This document shows, one piece after another, positions 54,080 through 63,269 of a stretch of DNA of 64,000 bases. Position 1 is the stretch's first letter. Every line of letters begins with the position of its first letter. Source of the stretch: Afipia sp049747295 (lineage in GTDB: Bacteria; Pseudomonadota; Alphaproteobacteria; Rhizobiales; Xanthobacteraceae); the NCBI RefSeq assembly GCF_049747295.1, contig NZ_JBMHJM010000001.1, positions 372,001-436,000 of the forward strand. The letters run 5' to 3'. The notes below the pieces were generated by a model. That model had not been told where the DNA came from. It saw only the letters and a list, made by a program, of their open reading frames with translations, and ran no database searches. Both the position numbers and the translations under genes were made by a program.

Positions 54080-54732
54080 CACATAATCCGCCCTGCGCTT
54101 AAGTGAACCTGACGGTCGAGCATTCCAGCAAGCCGGGCGCTGTGCGTCACCATCAAAAATCCGCACCCCGTCCGTGCCACTAAATCGCGGGCGAGCGCGA
54201 GAACGTCGTCGGCGGTGGCCTCATCGAGATTTCCGGTCGGCTCATCCGCGAGCAGTACGAGGGGCTTGATGGCCAAGGCACGACCGATCGCAACGCGCTG
54301 CTGCTGACCACCGGACAGTTGTTCCGGATAACGATCAAGCAGCGCATCCAGTCCGAGACGCTCGACCAACTCCGTCTGCCATTTAGCGTCGTAACGCCCC
54401 GCGATCCGAGCTTGAAACGCGAGATTATCACCCACCTGCAGGCTGGGAATGAGATTGAACTGCTGAAACACCAACCCGAGACGGTCGCGGCGCATCGCCG
54501 CGCGATCACTGTCGGACAGGCCGGACACCAGCACGCCGTCGAGCCAGACCTCGCCATCGTCGGCACGGTCCAGCCCTGCGATCAGATGGAGTAGCGTGCT
54601 CTTGCCGCTGCCGGACTCGCCAGTCAGCGCAACGCTCTCGCCGGCTGCAAGAGAGAAATCAATGCCGCGCAGGACCGCAATCTGCTCTTCTGAGGTGCGA
54701 TAGGATTTGCGGAGGTTGCGAACGGTCAGCAT
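54079..54732 (-). CDS. LolD/MacB-type ABC ATPase (AttE-like)
   Basis: A 217-aa ATPase with Walker A TGESGSGKST, FQQFNLIPSLQVGDNLAFQ, signature QLSGGQQQRVAIGRAL, Walker B VLLADEPTGNLD and MVTHSARLAG. ATG 54732 is chosen as the family start; open frame continues to 54780. It starts the three-gene minus-strand unit with the fused permease and the AttH-like protein. The export substrate is unknown; lipoprotein or lipid movement is typical for this ATPase class. Confidence 0.9.
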   Translation of the reverse strand: MLTVRNLRKSYRTSEEQIAVLRGIDFSLAAGESVALTGESGSGKSTLLHLIAGLDRADDGEVWLDGVLVSGLSDSDRAAMRRDRLGLVFQQFNLIPSLQVGDNLAFQARIAGRYDAKWQTELVERLGLDALLDRYPEQLSGGQQQRVAIGRALAIKPLVLLADEPTGNLDEATADDVLALARDLVARTGCGFLMVTHSARLAGMLDRQVHLSAGRIM

Positions 54733-54780
54733 GCGTCCGCCAGCATACACGCCCATCGTAAGGGCGAAAATGGGCAACAT

Positions 54781-54817
54781 GATCCGCTCCCTCCCATGTC
54801 ACGGGAGGGAGCGGATC
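54781..54817 (-). terminator. Stem-loop ending the RND efflux operon
   Basis: A perfect 15-bp stem, GATCCGCTCCCTCCC pairing with GGGAGGGAGCGGATC with a 7-nt loop, lies 4 nt after the RND pump stop codon and before the att-like ATPase. In the minus direction the bases after it are CATGTTGCCCATTTT, so the T-run is weak. It likely ends or strongly attenuates transcription. Confidence 0.8.
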
Positions 54818-54821
54818 GCAG

Positions 54822-57800
54822 TTACGTCAAACTCAGTTCATACTTCTCAATGTCCTTGGCGCGTTCGGACTCCGCAGCCGCCCTGTGGTCGGTTGCGAGC
54901 ATGGTATAGACTGCCGGCAACACGAACAGGGTGAACAGCGTACCGATCGACATGCCGGCCACCACGACGATGCCGATGGAGAACCGGCTCGCCGCGCCCG
55001 CACCACTCGCCGTCAACAGTGGTAGCAGACCCGCGACCATCGCAGCGGTCGTCATCAGGATCGGACGCAACCGGACGCGAGCGGCCATCTCGATGGCCGA
55101 ACGCCGGTCGAGCCCTTCCTTCAACTGGAGTTCGTTGGCGAACTCCACCATCAGGATGCCGTGCTTACTGATCAGGCCGATCAGCGTCACGAGACCCACC
55201 TGCGTGTAGATGTTGATCGTCGCCAGCCCGAAGAACAGCGGAATCAAAGCACCACTGATCGCCATCGGCACGCTGATCAGGATCACGAGCGGATCACGCA
55301 AGCTTTCAAATTGCGCGGCCAGCACAAGATAGATGATGATCAACGCAAAGATGAACGTAACCGTGAGCTGATTTCCTTCCTGCACGTACTGGCGGGAATC
55401 CGCCAGATAATCGTGCGTGAAGCCAGCCGGCAGTTGCTTCGCCTGGCTTTCGAGGAAGTCCACCGCCTTGCCGACCGTGACACCCGGCATCGGCACCGCC
55501 TGGAACGTCGCCGAGTTCAGCTGATTGAAATGCGTCAGCGCGTTCGGGTTGGTCTTCGTCTCGATCGACACGATCGTCGACAACGGCACCTGGCGGCCGG
55601 TGTTCGTCGGCACATAGTACTTCCCGAGCAATTCCGGCGACAGGCGCAGTTCACGCGGCACCTGCGGGATGACCTGATAAGATCGCCCTTCGAGATTGAA
55701 GCGGTTGACGTAGTTGCCGCCGAGCAAGGTCCCCAGCGTGGTGCCGACCGCCATCATATTGATGCCGAGATCATTCGCCTTCGACCGGTCGACGGTGACG
55801 CGAACCACCGGCTGGTTAAACTGAAGGTCACTGTCAGCCACGATAAACAGACCGCTTTCGCGCGCAGCCTTCTTCAGCTTCTCCATCTCTTCGTAGACAG
55901 ATTGGAATCCGTTCGTGCTGCTGATCACCATCTGCACAGGCAAGCCACCCGGGCCGCCCGGAAGCGGCGGCAGGTTGAACGCGAACGCATTGACGCCCTC
56001 GACCTTGCTCAGCCCGCCCTGCACAAGAGGCTTCAGAGCCAGCGAGGATCGCTTGCGTTCATCCCATGGCTTCAAGATCATACCCGCGATACCGTTGGCG
56101 GGACCGCTGGTGCCATTGATGATGAAGCGCAGGTCTGTTTCCGGGAAGCTCGAGAACACCTTGTCGAGCTTTTCACCGTAGTAATCGGTGTAGTCGATAT
56201 TGGCGTATTGCGGTGCCTTCGTGACCGCGAACAGAATGCCCTGATCTTCCTCAGGTGCAAGCTCCTTGCTCGTATTCATATACATGAAGCCGACGAGCCC
56301 GAGGATCGTGACAGCAAACAGCGCCGTGATCGGACGGTAGTTCAGCGAGCGATCAAGCTTGCGGCCGTACCAATGGGTCACCTTGGTGAACACACGATCG
56401 ACGAGCTGCGCGAAGCGGCCGTGATCGCCTCCGCCCTTCAGCAACATCGAGCACATCATGGGCGACAGCGTGAGCGCAATCACGCCTGAGACGATCACCG
56501 ACCCGGCCAATGTGAAAGCAAACTCGCGGAACAGCGCGCCGGTCAAGCCACCGAGGAAGCCGATCGGCGCGTACACCGCCGCGAGTGTGATGGTCATCGA
56601 AATGACCGGCCCCACGATTTCGCGCGCCCCGATCAGCGAGGCTTCGACGGGAGATTTGCCCTCCTCCAGATGCCGGTGGATGTTCTCCACCACCACGATC
56701 GCGTCGTCCACCACAAGGCCAATGGCGAGCACCATCGCGAGCAGTGTGAGCAAGTTCAGCGTGAAGCCCATGGCGAGCATCAGGATGCACGCGCCGACCA
56801 GCGACAGCGGTATTGTAACGACCGGGATGATGACCGAACGAAGCGACGCCAGGAACAGGAAGATCACGATGACCACGATGATCACCGCTTCGCCGAGGGT
56901 ATTGCGCACCTCCTCGATCGACGAGCGGATGAACTTGGTCGAGTCATACGCGACCGTCATCTTCATCGACGGCGGCAGGTTGCGCTCGATTTCGGGGAAC
57001 AGCGCACGCACCCCCTGAACGATGTTGAGCGGATTGCCCTGCGGCGTCGACTGGACACCGATGAAGATCGCGTGCTGGCCGCTCAGCGACACGCTCGAAT
57101 CCGTGCTCTGCGCGCCCAGCTCGACCACAGCAATGTCCTCAAGCCTGACGAAACCGCCATCCTTGGCCTTCACCGTCATCTTCTTGAACTGGTCGATGTT
57201 GGTGAGGTCGGTATTGGTCGTCACGTTGGAGACGATGAAATAGCCCTTCGATTGACCTGCAGCTGCCTGGAAGTTGTTGGCCTGAATCGCTGCCTGCACA
57301 TCAGCGGGCGATACGTTCCGGCCAGCCATGCGCGCGGGATCAAGCCAGATACGTGTGGCGAGCGTCTGCGCGCCGAGAATGTCGGCGGATGCAACGCCAT
57401 CCACGGTCGCGAGAATCGGCTGGATCACACGCGCCAGATAGTCGGAAATCTGCGGACCGCCGAGTTCGTCACTCGAGAAGCCCAGATACATCACTGCCGT
57501 GGTCTGACCGGTAGATTTCGTAATGACCGGATCGAAAGCTTCCTTGGGAATCAGATAGCGCACCGAATTGACCTTCGACATGACTTCAGTCAGCGCGAAG
57601 TCAGGTTCGACGTTCAGCTTGATGTAGACCGAGATCGTGCTGGTGCCCTGCACCGAGGACGACGTCATGTAGTCGACGCCCTCAGCCGAAGCGACCGCCT
57701 GCTCGATCGGCTGCGTGATGAATCCCTGCATCAGGTCTGGCGACGCACCTGGATAAGAGGTCGTCACCGTGATCACGGTGTTCGACAGCTTGGGATATTG

Positions 57801-57905
57801 CCGAATGCCAAGACTGGTCACGGCCTTGAGGCCGATCAGCAGGATCAGCAGACTGACGACAACCGACAGCACCGGCCGCTTAATAAAGATATCAGTGAAA
57901 GCCAT
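54822..57905 (-). CDS. RND multidrug efflux pump (HAE1 family)
   Basis: A 1027-aa inner-membrane pump of the AcrB/MexB class. The N-terminal FIKRPVLSVVVSLLILLIG begins the first membrane segment; ASLRSVIIPVVTIPLSLVGACIL and LAIGLVVDDAIVVVENIHRHLEEG contain the proton-relay aspartates (DD pair in segment four), and the second half repeats the layout (VPMAISGALIPLF, QVGLVTLIGLISKHGILMVEFANEL). It is preceded by its adaptor (22-nt gap) and a TetR gene. No outer-membrane channel is encoded nearby. Substrates probably include toxic hydrophobic compounds. Confidence 0.95.
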   Translation of the reverse strand: MAFTDIFIKRPVLSVVVSLLILLIGLKAVTSLGIRQYPKLSNTVITVTTSYPGASPDLMQGFITQPIEQAVASAEGVDYMTSSSVQGTSTISVYIKLNVEPDFALTEVMSKVNSVRYLIPKEAFDPVITKSTGQTTAVMYLGFSSDELGGPQISDYLARVIQPILATVDGVASADILGAQTLATRIWLDPARMAGRNVSPADVQAAIQANNFQAAAGQSKGYFIVSNVTTNTDLTNIDQFKKMTVKAKDGGFVRLEDIAVVELGAQSTDSSVSLSGQHAIFIGVQSTPQGNPLNIVQGVRALFPEIERNLPPSMKMTVAYDSTKFIRSSIEEVRNTLGEAVIIVVIVIFLFLASLRSVIIPVVTIPLSLVGACILMLAMGFTLNLLTLLAMVLAIGLVVDDAIVVVENIHRHLEEGKSPVEASLIGAREIVGPVISMTITLAAVYAPIGFLGGLTGALFREFAFTLAGSVIVSGVIALTLSPMMCSMLLKGGGDHGRFAQLVDRVFTKVTHWYGRKLDRSLNYRPITALFAVTILGLVGFMYMNTSKELAPEEDQGILFAVTKAPQYANIDYTDYYGEKLDKVFSSFPETDLRFIINGTSGPANGIAGMILKPWDERKRSSLALKPLVQGGLSKVEGVNAFAFNLPPLPGGPGGLPVQMVISSTNGFQSVYEEMEKLKKAARESGLFIVADSDLQFNQPVVRVTVDRSKANDLGINMMAVGTTLGTLLGGNYVNRFNLEGRSYQVIPQVPRELRLSPELLGKYYVPTNTGRQVPLSTIVSIETKTNPNALTHFNQLNSATFQAVPMPGVTVGKAVDFLESQAKQLPAGFTHDYLADSRQYVQEGNQLTVTFIFALIIIYLVLAAQFESLRDPLVILISVPMAISGALIPLFFGLATINIYTQVGLVTLIGLISKHGILMVEFANELQLKEGLDRRSAIEMAARVRLRPILMTTAAMVAGLLPLLTASGAGAASRFSIGIVVVAGMSIGTLFTLFVLPAVYTMLATDHRAAAESERAKDIEKYELSLT

Positions 57906-57927
57906 CTGGCTACACTCCGGTACGAGT

Positions 57928-59121
57928 TCAGTTGCGCGGCGGCTGAGCTGGAATTGGTGGCGGCGGGTCGTCCGAAATCACAACAGCCGACCCCGACTGG
58001 AGCTTGAGCTGCCCCACGGCCACAATACGATCTCCCGGCTTCACGCCAGTGGTAATCACCACGCGTCCCTGAATGCGCGGACCGGTCTTCACGAAAGTCC
58101 GGTCAGCCGTCAGATTGGTTTTGCCGTCTTCCGTCTTGTGTTCCTTGATGAGCCAGACGGAATCTCCGTACAGCGTATAGTCCACGGAGGTTTCGGGCAC
58201 CGTCACCACGGCCGGCTTCGGCGGCAACTCGACGGTGGTCGTGGCGAACATACCGGGCTTCAGGATGTGGTCCGGGTTCGCGAACGTCGCCTGGATACGG
58301 ACGTTGCGGGTGTCGGCGCTGATTTGAGGCTCGATCGTGGTGATCTTGCCTTCAAATGTCCGTCCCGGATAAGCGTCGACCACAATACGGACCGACTGTC
58401 CGACATTGAGAACCGAGCGCTCCTTTTCCGTCGCCGTGAAATTTAGATAAAGCCGGGACAGATCAGTCAACGAAACGATCTGGGTGCCGGCACTGAGATA
58501 CTGCCCCAATTCAACCTTGCGGACGCCGAGTTCGCCATCGAACGGCGCCAGAATCCGCTTCTGCGAGATGACCGCTTCGGTCCTGGAGACCGATGCGCTG
58601 GCCTGATCAAACGCGGCCTGTGCCTGATCCACGGTCGCCTGCGTACCGGCCTGCTTTGCAACCAGCGCCTTTGCACGATCAAGCGCAAGCGAAGCCGCAA
58701 GGGTCTGCGCTTTGAAGCTTGCAAGATCGCTCTGATCAGGAGCATCAAACAGCTGGACCAGCGGATCGCCCTTCTTTACCTGCGCGCCCGCCGTGAAGAG
58801 AATTTCGGTGACGCGGCCGTTGACGTCCGTCGTCACGTCCACCTGGTGAACAGCGGCAAGATCGCCGACACCGGTCAACAGGTTCGGCAGCACTTCCGAT
58901 TTCGCTTCGGCGGCGCTGACAGACGTTGGCGGCGGCTTATTGTTCTTGAAGAATTCCGCAATCATGTGATTGCGGAACGCGTTGAAGCCCACGATGGCGC
59001 CGACAAGCAGAAGCAGCGCGCCGCCTACGATCACGAACCAGCGCGTCATGCGTACCGGCTTGGTACGCGACGTATCTCCAAGCGGAGGCGTCTGTTGCGA
59101 CGGTGAGGTTTTGGCGTCCAT
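57928..59121 (-). CDS. RND efflux periplasmic adaptor (membrane fusion protein)
   Basis: A 397-aa adaptor. A cytoplasmic N-terminus with basic residues leads into one membrane anchor (WFVIVGGALLLLVGAIVGF near 35-55). It then has a lipoyl half-motif (VHQVDVTTDVNGRVTEI, GAQVKKGDPLVQLFD), an alpha-helical hairpin with Ala/Gln-rich helices (about 135-190), and a second lipoyl half (ILAPFDGELGVRKVELGQYLSAG). ATG 59121 follows the TetR stop after 1 nt. It links the RND pump to an outer-membrane channel. Confidence 0.93.
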   Translation of the reverse strand: MDAKTSPSQQTPPLGDTSRTKPVRMTRWFVIVGGALLLLVGAIVGFNAFRNHMIAEFFKNNKPPPTSVSAAEAKSEVLPNLLTGVGDLAAVHQVDVTTDVNGRVTEILFTAGAQVKKGDPLVQLFDAPDQSDLASFKAQTLAASLALDRAKALVAKQAGTQATVDQAQAAFDQASASVSRTEAVISQKRILAPFDGELGVRKVELGQYLSAGTQIVSLTDLSRLYLNFTATEKERSVLNVGQSVRIVVDAYPGRTFEGKITTIEPQISADTRNVRIQATFANPDHILKPGMFATTTVELPPKPAVVTVPETSVDYTLYGDSVWLIKEHKTEDGKTNLTADRTFVKTGPRIQGRVVITTGVKPGDRIVAVGQLKLQSGSAVVISDDPPPPIPAQPPRN

Positions 59122-59122
59122 G

Positions 59123-59824
59123 TCATGCACTTTCCGAAATACGAACCGTTGCCTGAAGCGGCGAAGGTCCAGCATCTAAATATTTGGCGATAGCAGCTTC
59201 AGTCAGCCCGATTCCCCGAAGGATGAACTGGCAAATCTGTCGTTCGATATCAGGCGCGTTGACATACGCCAGTGAGGGAGTTGCTGGAAGCCGTGTGAGG
59301 GCGACCATGTGAACAACCTGATGAGAGAACCAAAAGAGGTTGAGTGGATCGATGTTGACGGGAACCGCGTCTCCAGCCGCGATCGCCTGCTCCAGCGATG
59401 CCTTGAAAAAGGGACCAATCAGATCCCCGATTTTTTCGTGGACCAGGCGCGCGAATTCACCGTCCCCCAACTGGCTCGAAACCATCAAGCGCATCCGCTG
59501 CGCGTCTTCTTCGTCCGGCGCTTCGCTGGCCCGCATAAAATGTGCGACCATTTCGCGGATCAGGATCAGCAGCGTGGATGTTGAAGGCTCCAGCTCAAGC
59601 AGTTGATGCAGTTCAGGATCGGCCTCGCACTCCTCCGCGAGAATCTCCGCGTAAAGCGCTGCCTTCGTCGGGAAGTGCTTAAAGAGCAAGCCCTCCGATA
59701 TGGAAGCTGCAATCGCGATGCTTTTTGTCGTCGTGCCGGCATAGCCATAGCGCGCGAAACAGCGCTTGGCCGCGTCCAAAATCTGCTCACGGCGCAAATC
59801 GCCGGTCAGTCTCAGGGTGCTCAT
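59123..59824 (-). CDS. TetR/AcrR family repressor of the RND pump
   Basis: A 233-aa repressor. The helix-turn-helix is in REQILDAAKRCFARYGYAGTTTKSIA through SEGLLFKHFPTKAALYAEIL (residues about 10-60); the remainder is a divergent ligand-binding domain. The gene is the first of the adaptor-pump operon (1-nt spacing to the adaptor), so it probably represses itself and the pump. ATG 59824 is used but there is no clear ribosome-binding site; the palindrome at 59830-59845 lies directly before it. Confidence 0.9.
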   Translation of the reverse strand: MSTLRLTGDLRREQILDAAKRCFARYGYAGTTTKSIAIAASISEGLLFKHFPTKAALYAEILAEECEADPELHQLLELEPSTSTLLILIREMVAHFMRASEAPDEEDAQRMRLMVSSQLGDGEFARLVHEKIGDLIGPFFKASLEQAIAAGDAVPVNIDPLNLFWFSHQVVHMVALTRLPATPSLAYVNAPDIERQICQFILRGIGLTEAAIAKYLDAGPSPLQATVRISESA

Positions 59825-59829
59825 GGCGT

Positions 59830-59845
59830 AAGTAAGCACTCACTT
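59830..59845. promoter_or_regulatory. Candidate TetR operator
   Basis: AAGTAAG-CA-CTCACTT is an inverted repeat with one mismatch in 7-nt arms, ending 6 nt before the repressor start codon. Position and size fit an autorepression site of the TetR protein. The match is not long enough to be sure. Confidence 0.5.
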
Positions 59846-59858
59846 TGAGACAAGTCAA

Positions 59859-60032
59859 TTACCTTGCGCACCGCAGCATCAGATTTCGAGCCCTCAACAG
59901 CTCTTTAAGGCGCCGGTGTAGCGCCCCAACCACAAGGCCGGCGCTTCCATCAAGTACGCAGAGCGAACACGCCTCTGGAGCTGCTTCCATCTGCACCGCA
60001 GCAAAGCCGTTCAGGGTGTTGATTCTTTTCAT
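59859..60032 (-). CDS. Possible small protein upstream of the TetR operon
   Basis: A 57-codon frame starting MKRINTLNGFAAVQMEAAPE, with GGACGAG directly in front of ATG 60032, which is a poor spacing. It contains two cysteines in a CSLC pair and an Arg-rich C-terminal helix-like part. It ends 34 nt before the TetR gene. I do not recognise it, and it may be non-coding promoter sequence for the TRAP operon and the TetR operon. Confidence 0.2.
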   Translation of the reverse strand: MKRINTLNGFAAVQMEAAPEACSLCVLDGSAGLVVGALHRRLKELLRARNLMLRCAR

Positions 60033-60156
60033 CTCGTCCGAATGTAGCCTTGCCTTGTTCGAGCAAACCCGCATGAATGCGCGCCGAACGAATGGCCCCG
60101 CCTGCGCGGAAAGGCCGCATGCCCCGATACTTTAACGAGGGGCCTGGAGGGAACGA

Positions 60157-62175
60157 ATGACGACGGTGACAACACCGACCGGCGATGATGCGCCGGTGAC
60201 TATTTCTGACGAAGCTCTCAAAAAAGCTGAAGAGTTCATCGAGGCCGATGAGGGAGCAACCAACAGGCTGGGCGGTTTCGCCGGCCAGGCGGTGACCGTC
60301 ATCGCCGTGGCCATGACACTGTTCCACCTCTATGCGGCTTACGCCATCGTTCCGACGCAAGAGCTTCGTTACACGCACGTCGCGTTCACGCTCGTCCTGA
60401 GCTTCCTGCTGTTTCCCCTCGCCGCGCGCTTCCGCAATCATGTGCGCTGGTGGGACGTCGTTCCCGCTATTCTCGCAGTCGCTACGATCGCTTATGCGCT
60501 CTACGGCGGTGACGATTTTACCGATCGCGCCACGACGCCCGATCATCTGGACGTCATTGTCGGCCTTATCTTCATCGTTCTCGTGCTCGAAGCCACGCGA
60601 CGCACGACGGGGCTCATCATGCCCGTGGTGGCAGTGCTCTTCATTGCGTATGCGATGCTGGGGCCACATCTCCCTGCCCCTTGGACGCATCGCGGCTACG
60701 ACCTGACACGTCTGGTCGGACATCTCTTCATCACGCTCGAAGGTATCTTCGGCGTGGCTGTCGACGTTTCTGCGACCCTCATCATTCTCTTCACGATCTT
60801 TGGTGCGTTTCTGCAGCAGTCCGGCGCCGGCAAATTTTTCATCGATTTCTCGCTCGCGTTGATGGGCGGCAAGACCAACGCCGCAGGGCGCACGGTCGTG
60901 CTGTCATCGTTCCTGCTCGGCGGTCCGTCCGGATCAGGCGTCGCGACGACCGTGATGATCGGCACCGTCGCCTATCCGATGATGCAGAAGGCGGGATTTG
61001 AAAAGAATGCCGCCGGCGGCCTGCTCGCAGCAGGCGGACTCGGTGCGATTCTCTCCCCGCCGGTCCTTGGCGCAGCGGCGTTCCTGATCGCTGAATTCCT
61101 CAAGATCAGCTATCTCGACGTGATTTGGATGGCGACCATCCCGACGTGTCTTTATTACGCGTCGCTTCTTGTGATGGTTGAACTCGATGCCAAGCGCTTC
61201 GGTGCGCACAACGTCGACATCAAGCCGGACATGTCGCTCGGTGAAATGACCAAGCGCTACGGCTTCCACTTCATCTCACTGGTCGCCGTCGTCGTGTTCA
61301 TGGTGCTCGGCTATTCCCCGATGCTCTCCGTGTTCTATGCGGTCATCACCACGTTCGCGCTGAGCTTCCTTCGCAAGGAAACGGCACTCATGCCGAAAAA
61401 GCTCGTGCGAGCGATGGCCGACGGCTCGATCGGCGCGCTCAACGCGGCAACAACCTGTGCATCGGCCGGCATCGTGGTCGGTATCGTGACGCTGACCGGT
61501 CTGGGACTGAAGTTCTCGTCCATCGTGATCACCTATGCGGGCGGCAGCCTGCTGCTGACCGCGATCTACACCTCACTGATCGTCTGGGTCATCGGCCTCG
61601 CTGTCCCCGTCACCGCCTCTTACATCATCTGCGCGGTGATCGCGGCGCCAGCGCTGATCAAGCTCGGCGTTCCCGACTACGCGGCCCACATGTTCATCTT
61701 CTATTATGCTGTGCTGTCGGAAGTCTCGCCGCCGACCGCTCTGTCACCGTTCGCGGCGGCAGCCATCACCGGTGGCGATCCCTACAGGACGACCTTGCAG
61801 TCGTGGAAATACACCCTGCCCGCGTTCCTCGTTCCGTTCGTGTTCGTGCTCGATCCGCAGGGCGTGGGATTGCTGCTCAATATTCCGAAGGGCGGCACGT
61901 GGGTTGATATCGTGGAAATCACCATCAAAACCACGCTTGGTCTGATGGCACTGGCAGGAGCCGCGCAAGGCTGGGCCTTGCGTCGCACCACCACGATCGA
62001 ACGTGCTCTGCTGGTGTTGTCGGGACTGCTGCTCGTCTTCCCGAGTTTGATCGAAGCGGTCATCGAAGCGGCGATTGGCCGCGACATCAGCTACACGTAT
62101 GTACCCGGCGTCCTTATCGGGTTAGGGGTATTGCTGTGGCAGGCAAAGGGACCGGCAATCGAACGACCGGCCTAA
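60157..62175 (+). CDS. TRAP transporter fused permease (4TM + 12TM)
   Basis: A 672-aa membrane protein carrying both the small and large TRAP membrane domains in one chain, as is usual for TAXI-type systems. Hydrophobic segments run from about residue 50 on; the large domain contains the family SGSGVATTVMIGTVAYPMMQKAGF and the late YAAHMFIFYYAVLSEVSPPTALSPFAAAAITGG. It would move the ligand of the TAXI protein encoded 25 nt downstream in symport with sodium or protons. Ligand unknown. Confidence 0.93.
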   Translation: MTTVTTPTGDDAPVTISDEALKKAEEFIEADEGATNRLGGFAGQAVTVIAVAMTLFHLYAAYAIVPTQELRYTHVAFTLVLSFLLFPLAARFRNHVRWWDVVPAILAVATIAYALYGGDDFTDRATTPDHLDVIVGLIFIVLVLEATRRTTGLIMPVVAVLFIAYAMLGPHLPAPWTHRGYDLTRLVGHLFITLEGIFGVAVDVSATLIILFTIFGAFLQQSGAGKFFIDFSLALMGGKTNAAGRTVVLSSFLLGGPSGSGVATTVMIGTVAYPMMQKAGFEKNAAGGLLAAGGLGAILSPPVLGAAAFLIAEFLKISYLDVIWMATIPTCLYYASLLVMVELDAKRFGAHNVDIKPDMSLGEMTKRYGFHFISLVAVVVFMVLGYSPMLSVFYAVITTFALSFLRKETALMPKKLVRAMADGSIGALNAATTCASAGIVVGIVTLTGLGLKFSSIVITYAGGSLLLTAIYTSLIVWVIGLAVPVTASYIICAVIAAPALIKLGVPDYAAHMFIFYYAVLSEVSPPTALSPFAAAAITGGDPYRTTLQSWKYTLPAFLVPFVFVLDPQGVGLLLNIPKGGTWVDIVEITIKTTLGLMALAGAAQGWALRRTTTIERALLVLSGLLLVFPSLIEAVIEAAIGRDISYTYVPGVLIGLGVLLWQAKGPAIERPA

Positions 62176-62200
62176 GATTTAACCAGGAGGAACACTGACA

Positions 62201-63169
62201 ATGTTGAAGAGAACAAAAATCACAGCCGCACTGGCGTTTGTGCTGTCGGTCGGGTTGGGCTTCGGCGCCCACGCACAACAGAGGACGATGTCGATCGGAA
62301 CAGGCGGCACCGGCGGCGTGTATTATCCGCTCGGCGGCGCGATCGCCAACGTGCTCTCGAAGAACCTGCCGAACGTTCAGGCGACTGCCGAAGTCACCGG
62401 CGGCTCCGTGGACAACCTCAAGCTTATCGGCACGGGACAGAGCGAGCTTGGCTTCTCCATGGCCGACGCCGCGCTCGATGCCTATAAGGGTGAAGACAAG
62501 TTCAAGAGCGGCAAGATTCCGCTGCAGGCCCTCCTGGTCGTCTACCCCAACCGTATGCACGTCGTGACCGTTGAAGGGACCGGTGTCAACACGATGGCCG
62601 ATCTCAAGGGCAAGCGGGTTTCTACGGGCTCTCCCGGCAGCGCCACGGAAGTCATGGCCTTCCGCGTCCTCGAGGCAGCAGGTCTCGATAAGGACAAGGA
62701 CATGAAGCGCGAGCGTCTCGGCGTCGCTGAATCCGTCAACGCAATCAAAGACGGCAAGATCGATGCCTTCTTCTGGGTTGGCGGCGTGCCGACCGCGTCG
62801 GTGACGGACCTTGCTGCTACGCCTGGCGTCAAGATGAAGCTCATTGACCACGCCGATCTCGTCGACAAGATGAACGCGAAGTACGGCAAGCTCTACAGCG
62901 CCGGCACGATCAAGGCTGGCACCTATCCGGGCTATGACAAGGACAACAAGAACACTGAAGTCTGGAACATCATCGTCACGGGCAACAAAATGAGCGATGA
63001 CGATGCCTACAACATCGTCAAGACACTCGTTGAAAAGAAGGCTGATATCGTCGCCGTGCACAAGGAAGCCATGAGCTTCTCCCTGGACAATCAGGTTCAG
63101 GAGCGCTCACCGATCCCGTTCCATCCGGGTGCTTTGAAGTACTTCAAGGAAAAGGGCATCGGCAAGTAA
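62201..63169 (+). CDS. TAXI family TRAP transporter solute-binding protein
   Basis: A 322-aa periplasmic receptor with a Sec signal ending in GAHAQQ. The mature start MSIGTGGTGGVYYPLGGAIANVLSKNLPN is the TAXI hallmark, and VSTGSPGSATEVMAFRVLEAAG and AFFWVGGVPTASVTDLA are typical later segments. An AGGAGG site lies just before the start. It serves the fused permease upstream. Related proteins bind glutamate or similar acids; the ligand here is unproven. Confidence 0.93.
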   Translation: MLKRTKITAALAFVLSVGLGFGAHAQQRTMSIGTGGTGGVYYPLGGAIANVLSKNLPNVQATAEVTGGSVDNLKLIGTGQSELGFSMADAALDAYKGEDKFKSGKIPLQALLVVYPNRMHVVTVEGTGVNTMADLKGKRVSTGSPGSATEVMAFRVLEAAGLDKDKDMKRERLGVAESVNAIKDGKIDAFFWVGGVPTASVTDLAATPGVKMKLIDHADLVDKMNAKYGKLYSAGTIKAGTYPGYDKDNKNTEVWNIIVTGNKMSDDDAYNIVKTLVEKKADIVAVHKEAMSFSLDNQVQERSPIPFHPGALKYFKEKGIGK

Positions 63170-63190
63170 TTGCCATCTGGATTGCTCATC

Positions 63191-63216
63191 AAATGCCCGG
63201 CCTGTGCCGGGCATTT
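63191..63216. terminator. Bidirectional terminator
   Basis: A perfect 11-bp stem AAATGCCCGGC/GCCGGGCATTT with loop CTGT lies between the TAXI gene and the convergent FAD oxidoreductase gene, with T-rich sequence after it in the plus direction. Confidence 0.88.
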
Positions 63217-63269
63217 TCTTTTGTGCATCGGTTGCCTCAACGACGCGGGTCTTTAGATTTGGCAATGCC

